DNA of 64,000 bases from Haloarcula sebkhae (GTDB lineage Archaea; Halobacteriota; Halobacteria; Halobacteriales; Haloarculaceae). Position numbers and translations under genes: made by a program. The stretch's first letter is position 1, and each line of letters begins with the position of its first letter. A model generated the notes under the pieces. The model searched no databases. It saw only the letters and a program-made list of their open reading frames with translations, and had not been told where the DNA came from. The stretch covers positions 434,001 through 498,000 of the forward strand of contig NZ_BMPD01000003.1 in NCBI RefSeq assembly GCF_014647415.1, given 5' to 3'. Below are positions 50,981 through 60,507 of this stretch, piece after piece.

Positions 50981-52822
50981 TCACCCGATCACGAAGAGCA
51001 AGTCGCCCATGTCGACGGACTCGCCCTCACCGACGGCCACATCGTTGATTGTGCCGCCGCGCTCAGCGACGATGTCGTTCTCCATCTTCATCGCTTCGAG
51101 CACACAGAGGACGTCGCCGGCCTCGACCTCGTCGCCTTCTTCGACGTTGACCTCCAGAATCGTCCCCTGCATCTCCGCGGCGACCTCCTGCCCTTCGGCG
51201 GTGGTGGCACTGCCGCCGCTGTCGGAACTACTGCCGCCCCGTGGCCGCTGTGGCTGGCTCCCACCGTCGGCGTCCACGTCGCCAACGTTGATCGGGGGTG
51301 CGCCGCGCTCTTCGAGGTCGACCTGGAAGCGCTTGCCGTTGACCTCCACGGTAAATTCGCGCTCGACGACCTCCTCGTCCTCGTCGCCGTCGGATTCGGT
51401 GACAGTACCCCACTTCTCCTGTGCCTCTTCGATACGCGTCCGGTCGAGTTGTTCGTCGAGGTACTTCGTCGTGTGTGTCCCAGTGACGAACTTCTCATCG
51501 GTAAGCATCAAGCGGTGGAACGGGATGACGGTCGGGATGCCCTCGATGTCGAAGTCTTTGAGCGCCCGTTTCCCGCGCTCGATACACTCCTCGCGATCCC
51601 CGCCGTAGGTGATGAGCTTCGCGATCATCGAGTCGTAGTCGGTGACGAGGTCGTCCCCCTGCCGGAGCGCGTCGTCGAGGCGGACGCCGATACCGCCCGG
51701 TGGGTCGTAGGTGTCGAGACTCCCGCCGGTCGCGGGCGCGAAGTCGTCGGCGGCGTTCTCGGCGTTGATGCGGAACTCCATCGCGTGACCCTCGATTTCC
51801 ACATCGTCCTGCTCGAAGGTGATCTCCTCGTCCATCGCCACCCGCAGTTGCCATTTGACGATATCGATGTCGGTGATCTCCTCGGTGACGCAGTGCTCGA
51901 CCTGAATGCGGGTGTTGACTTCCAGGAAGTAGAAGTTCGCCTCCTCGCCGAGCAGTTCACCTTGCTCGCGGTCGGTGTCCTCTTCGACGAGGAACTCGAC
52001 AGTTCCGGCGTTGTAGTAGTCCGATTCGCGGACGCCGCGTCGGGCAGCGTCGCCGATCTTCTCGCGGAGGGCGTCGTTCAGGGCTGGCGACGGTCCCTCC
52101 TCGATGACCTTCTGGTGGCGGCGCTGGAGCGAGCAGTCGCGTTCGCCCAGATGTCGGACGTTGCCGTGGTGGTCGGCAATGATCTGGACTTCGATGTGGC
52201 GGGGGTTCTCCAGATAGCGTTCGAGATAGACGGAGTCGTTCGAGAAGTACGCTTCCCCCTCCCGCTTTGCGCTTTCGAGTTGCTCCTCGGCTTCCTCGGG
52301 GTCGTGGACGATTTTCATCCCGCGGCCGCCACCACCGCCTTCGGCCTTGATGGCGACCGGGAAGCCGTTCTCCTCGCCGAACTCGACGACTTCCTCGGGG
52401 TCCTCGACGGGGTCGGTCGTCCCCGGGACGATTGGCACGTCGGCCGACTGCATGATCTTGCGGGCCTTCGTCTTCTCGCCCAGTGCTTCCATCGACTCGC
52501 TTTCGGGGCCAACCCAGGTGACGCCCTCCGTCTCTTGGACGCGTTCGGCGAAGTCGGCGTTCTCCGCGAGGAAGCCGTACCCGGGATGAATGGCGTCGGC
52601 GTCGGCCTGCTTGGCCGCGTCGATAATCGCTTCTTGATCGAGATAGGAGTCTGCGGCACGGGCCGGGCCGACGTTGTACGCCTCGTCCGCGTACCGGACG
52701 TGCCCGGCGTGCTTGTCGGCGTCAGAGTAGACGGCCACTGTGCCGATGCCCAACTCCTCGCATGCGCGCATCACGCGCACCGCTATCTCCCCGCGATTAG
52801 CGACGAGCACCTTATCGAACAT
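50981..52822 (-). CDS. Biotin carboxylase with biotin carrier domain (propionyl/acetyl-CoA carboxylase A subunit)
   Basis: This 613-residue protein has an N-terminal biotin carboxylase (residues about 1-450) with [19 protein letters not shown], the glycine-rich ATP loop [11 protein letters not shown] and [14 protein letters not shown] linker region follows, then a C-terminal biotin carrier domain whose biotinyl lysine is in the EAMKMEN motif. It forms carboxybiotin with ATP and bicarbonate for the partner carboxyltransferase. Its promoter region has an AT-rich box about 25-33 bases upstream. It lies between birA and the PccX-like gene. Confidence 0.94.
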   Translation of the reverse strand: MFDKVLVANRGEIAVRVMRACEELGIGTVAVYSDADKHAGHVRYADEAYNVGPARAADSYLDQEAIIDAAKQADADAIHPGYGFLAENADFAERVQETEGVTWVGPESESMEALGEKTKARKIMQSADVPIVPGTTDPVEDPEEVVEFGEENGFPVAIKAEGGGGGRGMKIVHDPEEAEEQLESAKREGEAYFSNDSVYLERYLENPRHIEVQIIADHHGNVRHLGERDCSLQRRHQKVIEEGPSPALNDALREKIGDAARRGVRESDYYNAGTVEFLVEEDTDREQGELLGEEANFYFLEVNTRIQVEHCVTEEITDIDIVKWQLRVAMDEEITFEQDDVEIEGHAMEFRINAENAADDFAPATGGSLDTYDPPGGIGVRLDDALRQGDDLVTDYDSMIAKLITYGGDREECIERGKRALKDFDIEGIPTVIPFHRLMLTDEKFVTGTHTTKYLDEQLDRTRIEEAQEKWGTVTESDGDEDEEVVEREFTVEVNGKRFQVDLEERGAPPINVGDVDADGGSQPQRPRGGSSSDSGGSATTAEGQEVAAEMQGTILEVNVEEGDEVEAGDVLCVLEAMKMENDIVAERGGTINDVAVGEGESVDMGDLLFVIG

Positions 52823-52848
52823 ACGCCCTCATACTGAGAGTCGGCCCA

Positions 52849-52857
52849 TAAAACTAT
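52849..52857 (-). promoter_or_regulatory. TATA-like box of the biotin carboxylase gene
   Basis: The minus-strand agttttatg stretch lies 27-35 bases before the ATG of the biotin carboxylase gene, suggesting a leaderless transcript separate from the pccX-pccB message. A second AT-rich candidate (attatatatg) lies further upstream at about 52880. Confidence 0.4.
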
Positions 52858-52961
52858 GCGCAGATAGTGGTAATCTTACATATATAATCATGTTAGTGTG
52901 GAACATGGCCACAAATCCAGTCAGGACGCTGCCGATCAACTGACAGAAGAACTGTGCGCGG

Positions 52962-53267
52962 TTAGAACCGTTCGGTGCGCCCGGCGGCACTCCAGGGATC
53001 GGTTGGCGCGTCTGAGCGAACCCGAACAGACCGCTTCTGCGTGGCTTCCACGCGCCCGGAGAACGACCACTGCTTGCCATCCCAGGAGTCGCCGTCGTCT
53101 GCCGCCGCAGCCGCCGCGGCCGCCGCTGCCGCGCGCTGGCGGTCGGTGAGGTGTGCGCCGATAGCGACGGCGATCGCAGCCGCTTCATCCGTCGACGCGT
53201 CGTCGAGCTGGGCAGCGATCTCCGCGACCAGGTCCGCATCGACAGCCGACTCAGTATCAGCCGCCAT
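52962..53267 (-). CDS. Small PccX-like carboxylase subunit with poly-Ala stretch
   Basis: This 101-residue acidic protein starts two bases after the carboxyltransferase stop. Its middle holds an unbroken run of eleven alanines after HLTDRQR, flanked by acidic residues, and the C-terminus has [17 protein letters not shown]. Position and size match PccX, the third subunit reported for the propionyl-CoA carboxylase of Haloferax mediterranei (as I recall). It would stabilise or be needed for the complex. Family assignment depends on context because motifs are few. Confidence 0.75.
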   Translation of the reverse strand: MAADTESAVDADLVAEIAAQLDDASTDEAAAIAVAIGAHLTDRQRAAAAAAAAAAADDGDSWDGKQWSFSGRVEATQKRSVRVRSDAPTDPWSAAGRTERF

Positions 53268-53269
53268 CG

Positions 53270-54820
53270 TTACAGTGGGATGTTGCCGTGCTTGCGGTCG
53301 GGCTGGTCCTTGCGTTTCCCCCGGAGGAGGTCCAGATCGTCGATGAGCCGCGGGCGGGTTTCCTGGGGTTCGATGACGTCGTCGACGAAGCCCCGTTTGG
53401 CCGCGGTGTAGGGATTCGCGAAGGCGTCGCGGTACTCGTCGATGAGTTGCTGCCGGCGGGCCTCCACGTCGTCCGCGTCCTCCAGTTCGTCGTCGTAGAG
53501 GACGTTGACCGCGCCTTTCGGCCCCATCACGGCGATTTCCGCGGTCGGCCAGGCGTAGTTCATGTCCGCGCCGATGTGCTTCGACGCCATCACGTCGTAG
53601 GCCCCGCCGTATGCCTTCCGCGTGATGACGGTCACCAGCGGCACAGTGGCCTCGGAGTAAGCGTACAGGAGCTTCGCGCCGTGGTTGATGATGGCGTTGC
53701 GCTCTTGATCCTTGCCGGGCATGAACCCGGGCACGTCGACGAACGTGAGAATCGGGATGTTGAACGCGTCACAGAACCGGACGAAGCGTGCGCCCTTCCG
53801 CGAGGCATCGATGTCAAGCGTCCCGGCGTTGACCCGCGGCTGATTGCCGACGACGCCGACGCTGTGGCCGTCCATGCGGGCGAACCCGATGACGATATTG
53901 CGCGCGAAGTCCTCGGCGACCTCGAAGAAGGAGTCCTCGTCGACGATACGCCCGACGACATCCGTCATGTCGTAGGGTTTCTGTGGCGCGTCGGGAACAG
54001 CCGTCTTCAGTGCCTCGTCCCGGCGTTTGGGGTCGTCCCAGGGGTCGACCCGCGGTGGGTCCTCGACGTTGTTCTGCGGGAGATACGAGAGGAGGTAGCG
54101 GATGTCGTCCATCGCGTCCTTCTCGTCGGCGGCCGTGAAATGGGCCACCCCGGACTCGGAGGCGTGGGTCTTCGCCCCGCCGAGTTCGTCGAAGCCGACC
54201 TCCTCGCCGGTCACCGTCTCGATGACGTCGGGCCCGGTGATGAACATGTGGCTGGTCTCCTCGACCATGTAGACGAAGTCCGTAATGGACGGGGAGTACA
54301 CCGCGCCGCCAGCACACGGCCCCATGATGGCTGAAATCTGCGGGACAACACCGCTGGCCTGCTGATTGCGGTGAAAGATGTCGGCATAGCCCGCCAGCGA
54401 GTCGATGCCCTCCTGAATACGCGCGCCGGCGGAGTCGTTCAGCCCGATGATCGGTGCGCCCGTCTCGATGGCCTTGTCCATCACCTTACAGACCTTCTGT
54501 GCGAACGCCTCACCCAGCGACCCGCCGAAGACGGTGAAGTCGTGGGCGAAGACGTACACCCGGCGGCCGTCGACTTTGCCGTAGCCGACGACGACGCCGT
54601 CTCCCGGTACTTTCTTCTCGGCCATGTCGAAGTTCGTCGAGCGGTGTTCACGGAGCGAGTCGATCTCGACGAAGGTGCCATCGTCGAGGAAGTAATCGAT
54701 GCGCTCACGCGCGGTGAGTTTTCCGCGATCGTGTTGCGCCTCGATCCGTTCCTCGCCACCGCCTCGTTCGGCCTCGGCTTTTCGTTCTCGAAGGTCCTCG
54801 ACACGGTCATCGTGGCTCAC
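53270..54820 (-). CDS. Acyl-CoA (propionyl/acetyl-CoA) carboxyltransferase subunit
   Basis: This 516-residue crotonase-fold carboxyltransferase has two halves. The first has [31 protein letters not shown] and [19 protein letters not shown]. The second has [36 protein letters not shown] and [13 protein letters not shown]. It transfers CO2 from carboxybiotin to propionyl- or acetyl-CoA. It starts at a GTG that overlaps the stop of a 10-codon upstream reading frame. With PccX and the biotin carboxylase it forms a complete carboxylase. Confidence 0.94.
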   Translation of the reverse strand: MSHDDRVEDLRERKAEAERGGGEERIEAQHDRGKLTARERIDYFLDDGTFVEIDSLREHRSTNFDMAEKKVPGDGVVVGYGKVDGRRVYVFAHDFTVFGGSLGEAFAQKVCKVMDKAIETGAPIIGLNDSAGARIQEGIDSLAGYADIFHRNQQASGVVPQISAIMGPCAGGAVYSPSITDFVYMVEETSHMFITGPDVIETVTGEEVGFDELGGAKTHASESGVAHFTAADEKDAMDDIRYLLSYLPQNNVEDPPRVDPWDDPKRRDEALKTAVPDAPQKPYDMTDVVGRIVDEDSFFEVAEDFARNIVIGFARMDGHSVGVVGNQPRVNAGTLDIDASRKGARFVRFCDAFNIPILTFVDVPGFMPGKDQERNAIINHGAKLLYAYSEATVPLVTVITRKAYGGAYDVMASKHIGADMNYAWPTAEIAVMGPKGAVNVLYDDELEDADDVEARRQQLIDEYRDAFANPYTAAKRGFVDDVIEPQETRPRLIDDLDLLRGKRKDQPDRKHGNIPL

Positions 54821-54849
54821 GCGATATCACTTCTCCCGGACCGGAGCAT
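54817..54849 (-). CDS. Candidate 10-codon upstream ORF of the carboxyltransferase gene
   Basis: A short frame (ATG, ten codons including CTC CGG TCC, then TGA) ends in the GTGA overlap with the carboxyltransferase start. It lies after a TATA-like stretch near 54885-54895. It could be a translational coupling leader for a GTG-started gene. It could equally be chance, and the ATG may never be used. Confidence 0.25.
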   Translation of the reverse strand: MLRSGRSDIA

Positions 54850-54961
54850 ATCCGACTCCTTGCGGGCATCCGAGAAAAGCGTTATCAAACTTAACCATTA
54901 TTTCTCGTATTCGATAACCGAAACCGGCGGAGTTTTGAGCGATGGCCCGTTGCTTTCGCGC

Positions 54962-55585
54962 GTGAAGAACGTCACGGCCCGCCAGCACAACCCCTTCGGC
55001 TTTGACGCCCCGTGTGAGCCGTTTGTGCCTGGGTACGGCGACGCCAATGCCCACTTCCACGTCATCGGGGACTACCCCGGCGTCCACGGTGGCGCAACGT
55101 CTGGTATCCCCTTTACGGACAACCCCGCGGCCGAACGTCTCCAGCGGGCGCTCGTTGAGGCCGGACTGCTCGCCGAGGTCGGCACGCCGCCAACCGTCGA
55201 GAAGACGTACCTGTCGTATCTGTATATGTGCGGCGGCGATCCGCCGACGGAGGCGGACTACGACGAGCTTGAGCCGCTGTTCGACACGGAACTCCGGGCC
55301 ATCACCGCCCACGTCCTCCTGCCCGTCGGCGAGCGGGCCACCCAACACGTGTTCGCGAACACGACATCGGAGCCGACCGACTCCATAGACATGGACGCGC
55401 GCCATGCCACGGAGGTCGTCGGCAGCGGCTGGCTCGTCTACCCGATCAAAGAGCCCGCGGAGTGGAGCGACGACGACGAAGACGCCCTCGTCGACGTGCT
55501 GACTGCGCTGCTGAAGACCGACTATCGCCGCGAGGCGGACCTCGGGCGGTTCCTGCCGAACGACGATCCATATCTGGTCCGGTAG
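54962..55585 (+). CDS. Uracil-DNA-glycosylase-superfamily protein
   Basis: The GTG giving VKNVTARQHNPFGFDAPCEP was chosen since homology begins there; the longer frame upstream is antisense to the carboxyltransferase gene. The 207-residue product carries a UDG-like opening (HVIGDYPGVHGG), then TSGIPFTDNPAAERL and a late HVLLPVGERATQHVF, the leucine-histidine arrangement typical of the superfamily's far ends. It may remove uracil or a similar base, or have a related role. Start choice is uncertain (a TTG 27 bases earlier is possible). Confidence 0.78.
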   Translation: MKNVTARQHNPFGFDAPCEPFVPGYGDANAHFHVIGDYPGVHGGATSGIPFTDNPAAERLQRALVEAGLLAEVGTPPTVEKTYLSYLYMCGGDPPTEADYDELEPLFDTELRAITAHVLLPVGERATQHVFANTTSEPTDSIDMDARHATEVVGSGWLVYPIKEPAEWSDDDEDALVDVLTALLKTDYRREADLGRFLPNDDPYLVR

Positions 55586-55642
55586 CTGCGTCGCAGCTGA
55601 TTTTTACAGCGGTAACGGCTTCGGCGGCTCGAAACAGGGGTG

Positions 55643-56434
55643 TTACAGCGCCCACTCGTCCGACAGCGGCTCCGCGGACGCCCAGTACGCGTCGAACGTC
55701 TCGATAGCCCACTCGCGGACGGCCGGCGCGGTCGTATCGATCGACGCCTGCAGGACGCCACTGTCGTCCCGCAACAGCAGATGCACCACGTCGTCGGCGA
55801 TCATCACTGCGAGTGGCACACCGTCGGTTCGCACCCGGACTGACGCGTCCGGTTCGGCACGCAGCGATTCGAGCCGATCCCGGAGCCGGTCGTCCGCTGC
55901 CAGCGCGTCTATCGCGCCGGGTGAGAACACGCCCGAGAACCGCTGCTCGCCGGCGCTGACTCGCTCCTGAACGACCCGGATCGCCTGGTCGTTGAACGCA
56001 TGGGAGAACGTTCGGACTTCCTCGGCGTCCCGAAGCAGATCGAGCAACCGCTGGACCGGCGCGTTCGGGCGCGTCTGGCTCGGAACGGTTATCCTCGCGT
56101 CGGCCAGGTGTTGCAGGTCGAAGTCCATCGCATCGGTAGGGAGATACTGGACGATGTCGCGCAGCCGCCGCTCGGTTTCGAGGCTACCGAGGAGGTCGGT
56201 GAACCCGTCAGCAACGATGCGGCCCGTCGCCGTGGCGACGTACTCGCCCCCTGTTCGGCGAATCCACGACCGCTCCTCGAAGTCGGCGATGATACGCCCG
56301 AGCGTCGCCTGTGACGCGCCAGTTTCGGCCGCCAGTTCCCCGCGTGAGTGCGGTTCCGATGCGAGGAGCCGTAACACCTCGACCCGGTTCGAGGAGAGCG
56401 CGAGGAACTCGATCTCTTCGAGCGCCGATTCCAT
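55643..56434 (-). CDS. FilR1-like (DUF1724) transcriptional regulator
   Basis: This 263-residue protein has an N-terminal winged helix (RVEVLRLLASEPHSRGELAAETGASQATLGRI) and a long C-terminal domain. The latter has EVRTFSHAFNDQAIRVV and GVFSPGAIDALAADDRL, resembling the FilR1 middle domain family. It is divergent from the EamA transporter gene and an ATGAAA-AAA-TTTCAT dyad lies just upstream of both, so it may regulate itself and the transporter. The ligand is unknown. Confidence 0.85.
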   Translation of the reverse strand: MESALEEIEFLALSSNRVEVLRLLASEPHSRGELAAETGASQATLGRIIADFEERSWIRRTGGEYVATATGRIVADGFTDLLGSLETERRLRDIVQYLPTDAMDFDLQHLADARITVPSQTRPNAPVQRLLDLLRDAEEVRTFSHAFNDQAIRVVQERVSAGEQRFSGVFSPGAIDALAADDRLRDRLESLRAEPDASVRVRTDGVPLAVMIADDVVHLLLRDDSGVLQASIDTTAPAVREWAIETFDAYWASAEPLSDEWAL

Positions 56435-56475
56435 ACCGCCGTATTGGGAGTTCCATCCTAAAGCGCTTTCGCACT

Positions 56476-56490
56476 ATGAAAAAATTTCAT
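56476..56490. promoter_or_regulatory. Perfect inverted repeat, candidate operator
   Basis: ATGAAA-AAA-TTTCAT forms a symmetric site with a three-base spacer, 42 bases before the regulator start in the shared regulator/EamA spacer. Two direct repeats TTTCTAAACG (at 56540 and 56595) lie nearer the transporter, 55 bases apart. These are plausible binding sites for the adjacent regulator; no footprint is known. Confidence 0.45.
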
Positions 56491-56658
56491 ACCGTGAATG
56501 TCCGCCACGGGTGTTCGGCCGTTTCGCGTTATGTAATATTTTCTAAACGGGCCTATAAGTCCCGATATCATACTGTAGAGTACGATGACTCAGGTTTCTA
56601 AACGTGCTCTCTCTGTCGGCTGTGCAGTTGTTTCAGAAAAAATATACGAGGTGGTGGT

Positions 56659-57639
56659 ATGATTTCGCGCCGGACGTTCGCCCTCGCCGCCGTTGCCAGT
56701 GTCCTACTCGGCGGGACCTTCGTCGGCGCGAAGGCCGGACTGTCGTACCTCCCGCCGCTTCTGTTCGTCTCTCTCCGGTTCGATATCGCCGCCGTCGTGC
56801 TCCTCGGCTACGTCGTCGTGACGCGATCCCGGGACGAACTACTCCCACGGACCCGCGGCGATGTGCTGGGGATTCTCTCGACGGGCCTGTTCGCGCTCGG
56901 TCTCGCGAACGCACTGATATTCGTGGGCCAGCAGTCCGCTACCAGCGCAGTTGCCGCTATCATCTTCAGCCTCAATCCGATACTGACGCCAGTGTTCGCC
57001 GCTCTCCTGCTCTCCGACGAACGGCTCTCTGCCCGCGGCGGTCTCGGCATGGTCATCGGCCTGCTTGGCGTCGGCCTCGTCGTCAGTCCCGACCCAGCGA
57101 TGCTCCTGAACGGTGGCATCGGCAAGCTCATCCTCTTCGCTGGCGCGACCAGCGCGGCGCTGGGCAGCGTGCTTATCCGGTGGTCCGGTGGCGACCTGTC
57201 GAGTACGGTCCGGACCGCGTGGGCGCTCCCCGTCGCCGCCGCGCTCTGTCACTCGCTAAGCATCGGAATGGGCGAATCGGCGGCCACGGCGGTCTGGTCC
57301 CCGACCGCTATCGCGGCCCTGCTGTACGTCGGCATCTTCGCCGGGGCGATTGCCTACATCGCCTACTTCGGCCTGCTCGATGTCACCGGGGCAATTCAGG
57401 CCAACCTCATCTTCTACGTGGTCCCCGTCGTGTCGACGCTCGGCGGCTGGGCCCTGCTTGGCGAGGCGATCACCCCGACTGCAGTGGCAGGCTTCCTGAC
57501 TATCTTCACCGGGTTCGTGGTACTCGGCAGCGAGTCGGTCGACATCCGCGCACTGCTCCCGGGGACTACCGACGAGGCTGACACCGCATCTGAGAGCCTC
57601 GGGATTGCGGACGAACCGCGCGGGTTCGAGTCTGACTGA
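56659..57639 (+). CDS. EamA-family (DMT superfamily) transporter
   Basis: This 326-residue membrane protein has ten predicted transmembrane helices in the two EamA repeats. The first begins TFVGAKAGLSYLPPLLFVSLRFDIAAVVLLGYV; its end ATSAVAAIIFSLNPILTPVFAALLL carries the family proline. The second has a comparable LLYVGIFAGAIAYIAYFGLLD. EamA proteins export amino acids or small metabolites. It is divergent from the FilR1-like regulator. The substrate is unknown. Confidence 0.92.
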   Translation: MISRRTFALAAVASVLLGGTFVGAKAGLSYLPPLLFVSLRFDIAAVVLLGYVVVTRSRDELLPRTRGDVLGILSTGLFALGLANALIFVGQQSATSAVAAIIFSLNPILTPVFAALLLSDERLSARGGLGMVIGLLGVGLVVSPDPAMLLNGGIGKLILFAGATSAALGSVLIRWSGGDLSSTVRTAWALPVAAALCHSLSIGMGESAATAVWSPTAIAALLYVGIFAGAIAYIAYFGLLDVTGAIQANLIFYVVPVVSTLGGWALLGEAITPTAVAGFLTIFTGFVVLGSESVDIRALLPGTTDEADTASESLGIADEPRGFESD

Positions 57640-57759
57640 GATAGCCGGTCAGGGCGTCATCCCTGCTGGCAACCTCATCATAAGTAGGTAGTCCACTGGA
57701 CCCGCTGGCCACAGCGGTTCAGTAAAGTATTCACCACGCCGTCATATACCTGCAGAGAA

Positions 57760-57975
57760 ATGAACGTCGGGGAAAATACACGCATTCGACGACTGTTGAT
57801 ACCGATAGGCGGACTGGCGCTAGTGCTCCAGTCGATAGCGTTTGAGGGTACCTTCGGACTTATCGAGAGTCCCGGTGTTTCCGGGATTCTCAGGGACGCG
57901 CTGAGCGGTGGTCTACTGCTGGTGGCAACAGTCTCTCTCCTCGGTGGCGTGTATCTACGCCATCGCGATTCGTGA
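57760..57975 (+). CDS. Small two-helix membrane protein, 71 residues
   Basis: This 71-residue protein has two predicted transmembrane helices (about residues 12-28 and 45-64) joined by FEGTFGLIESPGVSGILRD. Its charged ends (MNVGENTRIRR and YLRHRDS) suggest both termini on the cytoplasmic side. An AT-rich box (agtaaagtatt) lies 30-40 bases upstream. No family is recognised. Coding status is probable from composition. Confidence 0.6.
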   Translation: MNVGENTRIRRLLIPIGGLALVLQSIAFEGTFGLIESPGVSGILRDALSGGLLLVATVSLLGGVYLRHRDS

Positions 57976-58015
57976 GAGACATCCGGCCCTGCTCCACGTA
58001 CATATAATCTACCAC

Positions 58016-58138
58016 GGCTGAAAAACAGCCCGCAAAAAGTTGTCTGATTCGCTGGTGGACTACTGTGACTGTTTCCCGCGACGACCGCACACATTGAGCG
58101 GTCACTGCGAACTGCCGAGAAGAAGATCCGCGGGAAAC
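58016..58138. other. Structured intergenic element with three inverted repeats
   Basis: Between convergent genes lie three dyads. A GGCTG-CAGCC hairpin with an A5 loop spans 58016-58030. An outer perfect ten-base pair GTTTCCCGCG / CGCGGGAAAC (58071 and 58129) encloses an inner GACCGC / GCGGTC stem with a nine-base loop. The outer structure is 68 bases long. It may be a bidirectional terminator or a structured small RNA. Nothing else is coding in this 178-base gap. Confidence 0.5.
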
Positions 58139-58154
58139 GGTTGCCGTCCGTCGT

Positions 58155-59492
58155 TTAGATCGGCGGGATGATCGCGGGGTCCTCAGCGAGGAACAGCGTC
58201 TGCAGGCCGAGGGCCAGCGTCAGGATGACGCCGAGGATGACCACCGTTCGGACCATCCAGAGCCAGGTCGGACCGAACGCCCGGAGCCCGCCCGTCCCCT
58301 GTCGGAGTTCGGCAACTGCGTCCGAGGAGAGCACCCAGCCGACGAACACCAGAATGAGCAGCACTGACAGCGGGAGGAACAGCTTGTACGCGAGCGTGTC
58401 GAACCAGCCGAACCACGCCAGGTCCCAGGCCGACGGCAGTCCCAGAACGAACAGCCCAACCCCGAGCATTGCCGACAGTGACACTCGTGAGTACGACGTG
58501 TTGTCGACGCCGTAGGAGACTGCGACCTCAAGAAGGCTGATAGCGGAGGATATCGCGGCGATGAGGACAACGCCGAAGAACACGACGCCGAGGAGTCGCC
58601 CTCCGGGAAGCTGTGGGAACGCCGACGCCATCGCGACGAAGATAGCCGACGGACCGCTGGTGTCGGGGCTGACGTTGATGGCGAAGAGAATCGGGAATAC
58701 GACTAGCCCGGCCAGCACACCGACGAGCGTGTTCGTCACGACGATGATGCCGCCGTCGACCGGGAGGCTCTCGTCGTCACCGATGTACGAGGAGTAAGTG
58801 ATCATGGCCGCCATCCCCAGTGAGAGGGTGAAAAACGCCTGTCCAACTGCGAACGGGATCAGGTCGCCGGCGTTCGCCGCCAGCGTGGAGAAGTCCGGTG
58901 AGAGGAAGTAGCTGTAGCCAGCCCCTGCTCCCTCAAGCGTGGTAACCCAAGCCGCCATCCCGAGCATGAGGAGGACAATGCTGGGGACCATCACCTTCGT
59001 CGCCTTCTCGATACCGTCCTCGACACCCACTGCGACGATGCCGACACAGATCAGCAGGAACAGCGCCTGTCCGACGACAGCTTCTGGACCACTGGAAATA
59101 GCGCCGAAGTACTCCGCGGAGTTTCCGAAGTATGCGCCGGTTGCGCTACCGAGGATATACCGCATGACCCATCCTCCGACGACGTTGTAATACGAGAGAA
59201 TCCAGAAGCCCGTAAAGACGCCCAGGCCACCGACGACTCGCCACTGTTTGAATCCGAGTTCACCGAACGCGTCGACGGCATTACGGTTCGTTCGCCGTCC
59301 GATGATGAACTCTGCCAGCATCGCCGGGAAGCCGATGAGCAACACGGCGACGAGGTAAAAGACGAGGAACACTGCCCCGCCGTTTGTCGCGGTCTTGAAC
59401 GGGAACTGCCAGATGTTCCCGAGACCGACTGCGCTACCGATCGCTGCGAGAAGGAACCCGAGCCGTGAGGCCCACGTTTCTCTGTCACTCAT
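58155..59492 (-). CDS. Sodium-dependent transporter (NSS/SNF family)
   Basis: This 445-residue protein has about 11 transmembrane helices and the NSS hallmark: RLGFLLAAIGSAVGLGNIWQFPF near the N-terminus, which forms the sodium and substrate sites (broken TM1). QAFFTLSLGMAAMITYSSY (TM6 region) follows. These transporters take up amino acids or related compounds with sodium. A clear TATA-like box (tttttatac on this strand) is 26-35 bases upstream, so the transcript is likely leaderless. The substrate is unknown. Confidence 0.93.
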   Translation of the reverse strand: MSDRETWASRLGFLLAAIGSAVGLGNIWQFPFKTATNGGAVFLVFYLVAVLLIGFPAMLAEFIIGRRTNRNAVDAFGELGFKQWRVVGGLGVFTGFWILSYYNVVGGWVMRYILGSATGAYFGNSAEYFGAISSGPEAVVGQALFLLICVGIVAVGVEDGIEKATKVMVPSIVLLMLGMAAWVTTLEGAGAGYSYFLSPDFSTLAANAGDLIPFAVGQAFFTLSLGMAAMITYSSYIGDDESLPVDGGIIVVTNTLVGVLAGLVVFPILFAINVSPDTSGPSAIFVAMASAFPQLPGGRLLGVVFFGVVLIAAISSAISLLEVAVSYGVDNTSYSRVSLSAMLGVGLFVLGLPSAWDLAWFGWFDTLAYKLFLPLSVLLILVFVGWVLSSDAVAELRQGTGGLRAFGPTWLWMVRTVVILGVILTLALGLQTLFLAEDPAIIPPI

Positions 59493-59517
59493 TGTGATGC
59501 GCCATATTATGTTGGGG

Positions 59518-59527
59518 TATAAAAACC
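59518..59527 (-). promoter_or_regulatory. TATA box of the sodium-dependent transporter gene
   Basis: The minus-strand sequence tttttatacc lies 26-35 bases before the transporter ATG, a typical haloarchaeal promoter placement. The remaining ~190 bases to the next gene hold no convincing frame or repeat. Confidence 0.55.
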
Positions 59528-59716
59528 ACCGTGATTCCGATTCGCAATACTATGCCGTAATGTCAGGAGAAGGACAGTATTTGCGGAGCCAAACAGCAGC
59601 GGAGAGATCAACACGGACACTTCTTTGCCGGCCGTTCCTCGACAGCGCGGATCTGTGACTATGAGAAACGCGGGGTTGTGGCCGAGCAGCAGACAGACCA
59701 GCTACTGCCAACAGTC

Positions 59717-60427
59717 TCATGCCTCGCCGTACACCGGCACCGCCGCCCCGCTGGTCACGGTTGTGGCGTCAGAACAGAGGAACAACAGTACGTCGGCGAT
59801 GTCTTTCGGGTCGACCCACGTCTCGAAGTCAGCGTCGGGCATCATCTCGCGGTTCATCGGGGTGTCGATGACGCTGGGCATGACGGCGTTGGCTCGTACG
59901 GACCCGAGGTTCTCCGCCGCGATGGTCTCCGTTAGCAGTCGGACGCCGGCTTTCGACGCTCGGTAGATCCCGTCACCTTCACCACCCTCTAGCGACGACC
60001 GCGCGGAGACGGAGACGATAGCGCCCTCGCTAGCCCGCAAGTGTGGAATCGCGTGTTTCGACGCCAGAAACATCGTCTTCAGGTTCACGTCGAACAGGAA
60101 ATCGAACGTGTTAGCATCCGTCTCGTGGATCGGTGTGCCGCCGCGCCACGTTCCGGCGATGTTCAGCAAGTAGTCCAGTTGCCCGTGTTCGTCGACGACC
60201 GCGTCGATGGTGTCAACGACGTCGTCTTCGTCGCTGAAGTCCGCCTGGTAGAAATCCACACTTTCGGGGTCGGAAAGCAGGAAGTCCTCGGTGTTCGGTT
60301 CGATAATATCACCGCCACAGACGGTCGTTCCGGCTTCGACGAAGGCGTTTGCGACCGCACTGCCCAGCGCTCCGCCGACGCCCGTAATCAGTGCTACCTT
60401 ATCGTCGAAATTAAATTCTACTGACAT
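59717..60427 (-). CDS. Short-chain dehydrogenase/reductase (SDR)
   Basis: This 236-residue cytoplasmic oxidoreductase has the SDR coenzyme motif LITGVGGALGSAVA (a GxxGxLG variant of TGxxxGxG). It also has LLNIAGTW, where the usual NAG is NIAG, and the catalytic serine in VSVSARSS with YRASK (Tyr and Lys). It reduces or oxidises a small alcohol or ketone with NAD(P)(H). It lies downstream of the quinone-oxidoreductase gene on the same strand but 80 bases away. The substrate is unknown. Confidence 0.92.
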   Translation of the reverse strand: MSVEFNFDDKVALITGVGGALGSAVANAFVEAGTTVCGGDIIEPNTEDFLLSDPESVDFYQADFSDEDDVVDTIDAVVDEHGQLDYLLNIAGTWRGGTPIHETDANTFDFLFDVNLKTMFLASKHAIPHLRASEGAIVSVSARSSLEGGEGDGIYRASKAGVRLLTETIAAENLGSVRANAVMPSVIDTPMNREMMPDADFETWVDPKDIADVLLFLCSDATTVTSGAAVPVYGEA

Positions 60428-60507
60428 ACATGTGTCAACGGATGGCAGGGAAATAAAAGCTCATCCCCAGAAACCCGAAATCTGAGTCCGTGACCCGCCG
60501 ACGAACG

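Noticed and set aside
51449-52837. A 462-codon open frame on the plus strand across the biotin carboxylase gene
   Set aside because: It is antisense to a strongly conserved carboxylase with all expected motifs, and GC-rich DNA commonly leaves long open antisense frames. Its translation has no recognisable domain.
54371-54961. Extended N-terminus of the uracil-DNA-glycosylase-like gene
   Set aside because: This part of the open frame is antisense to the carboxyltransferase gene and lacks homology; conserved residues start only after the GTG at 54962.
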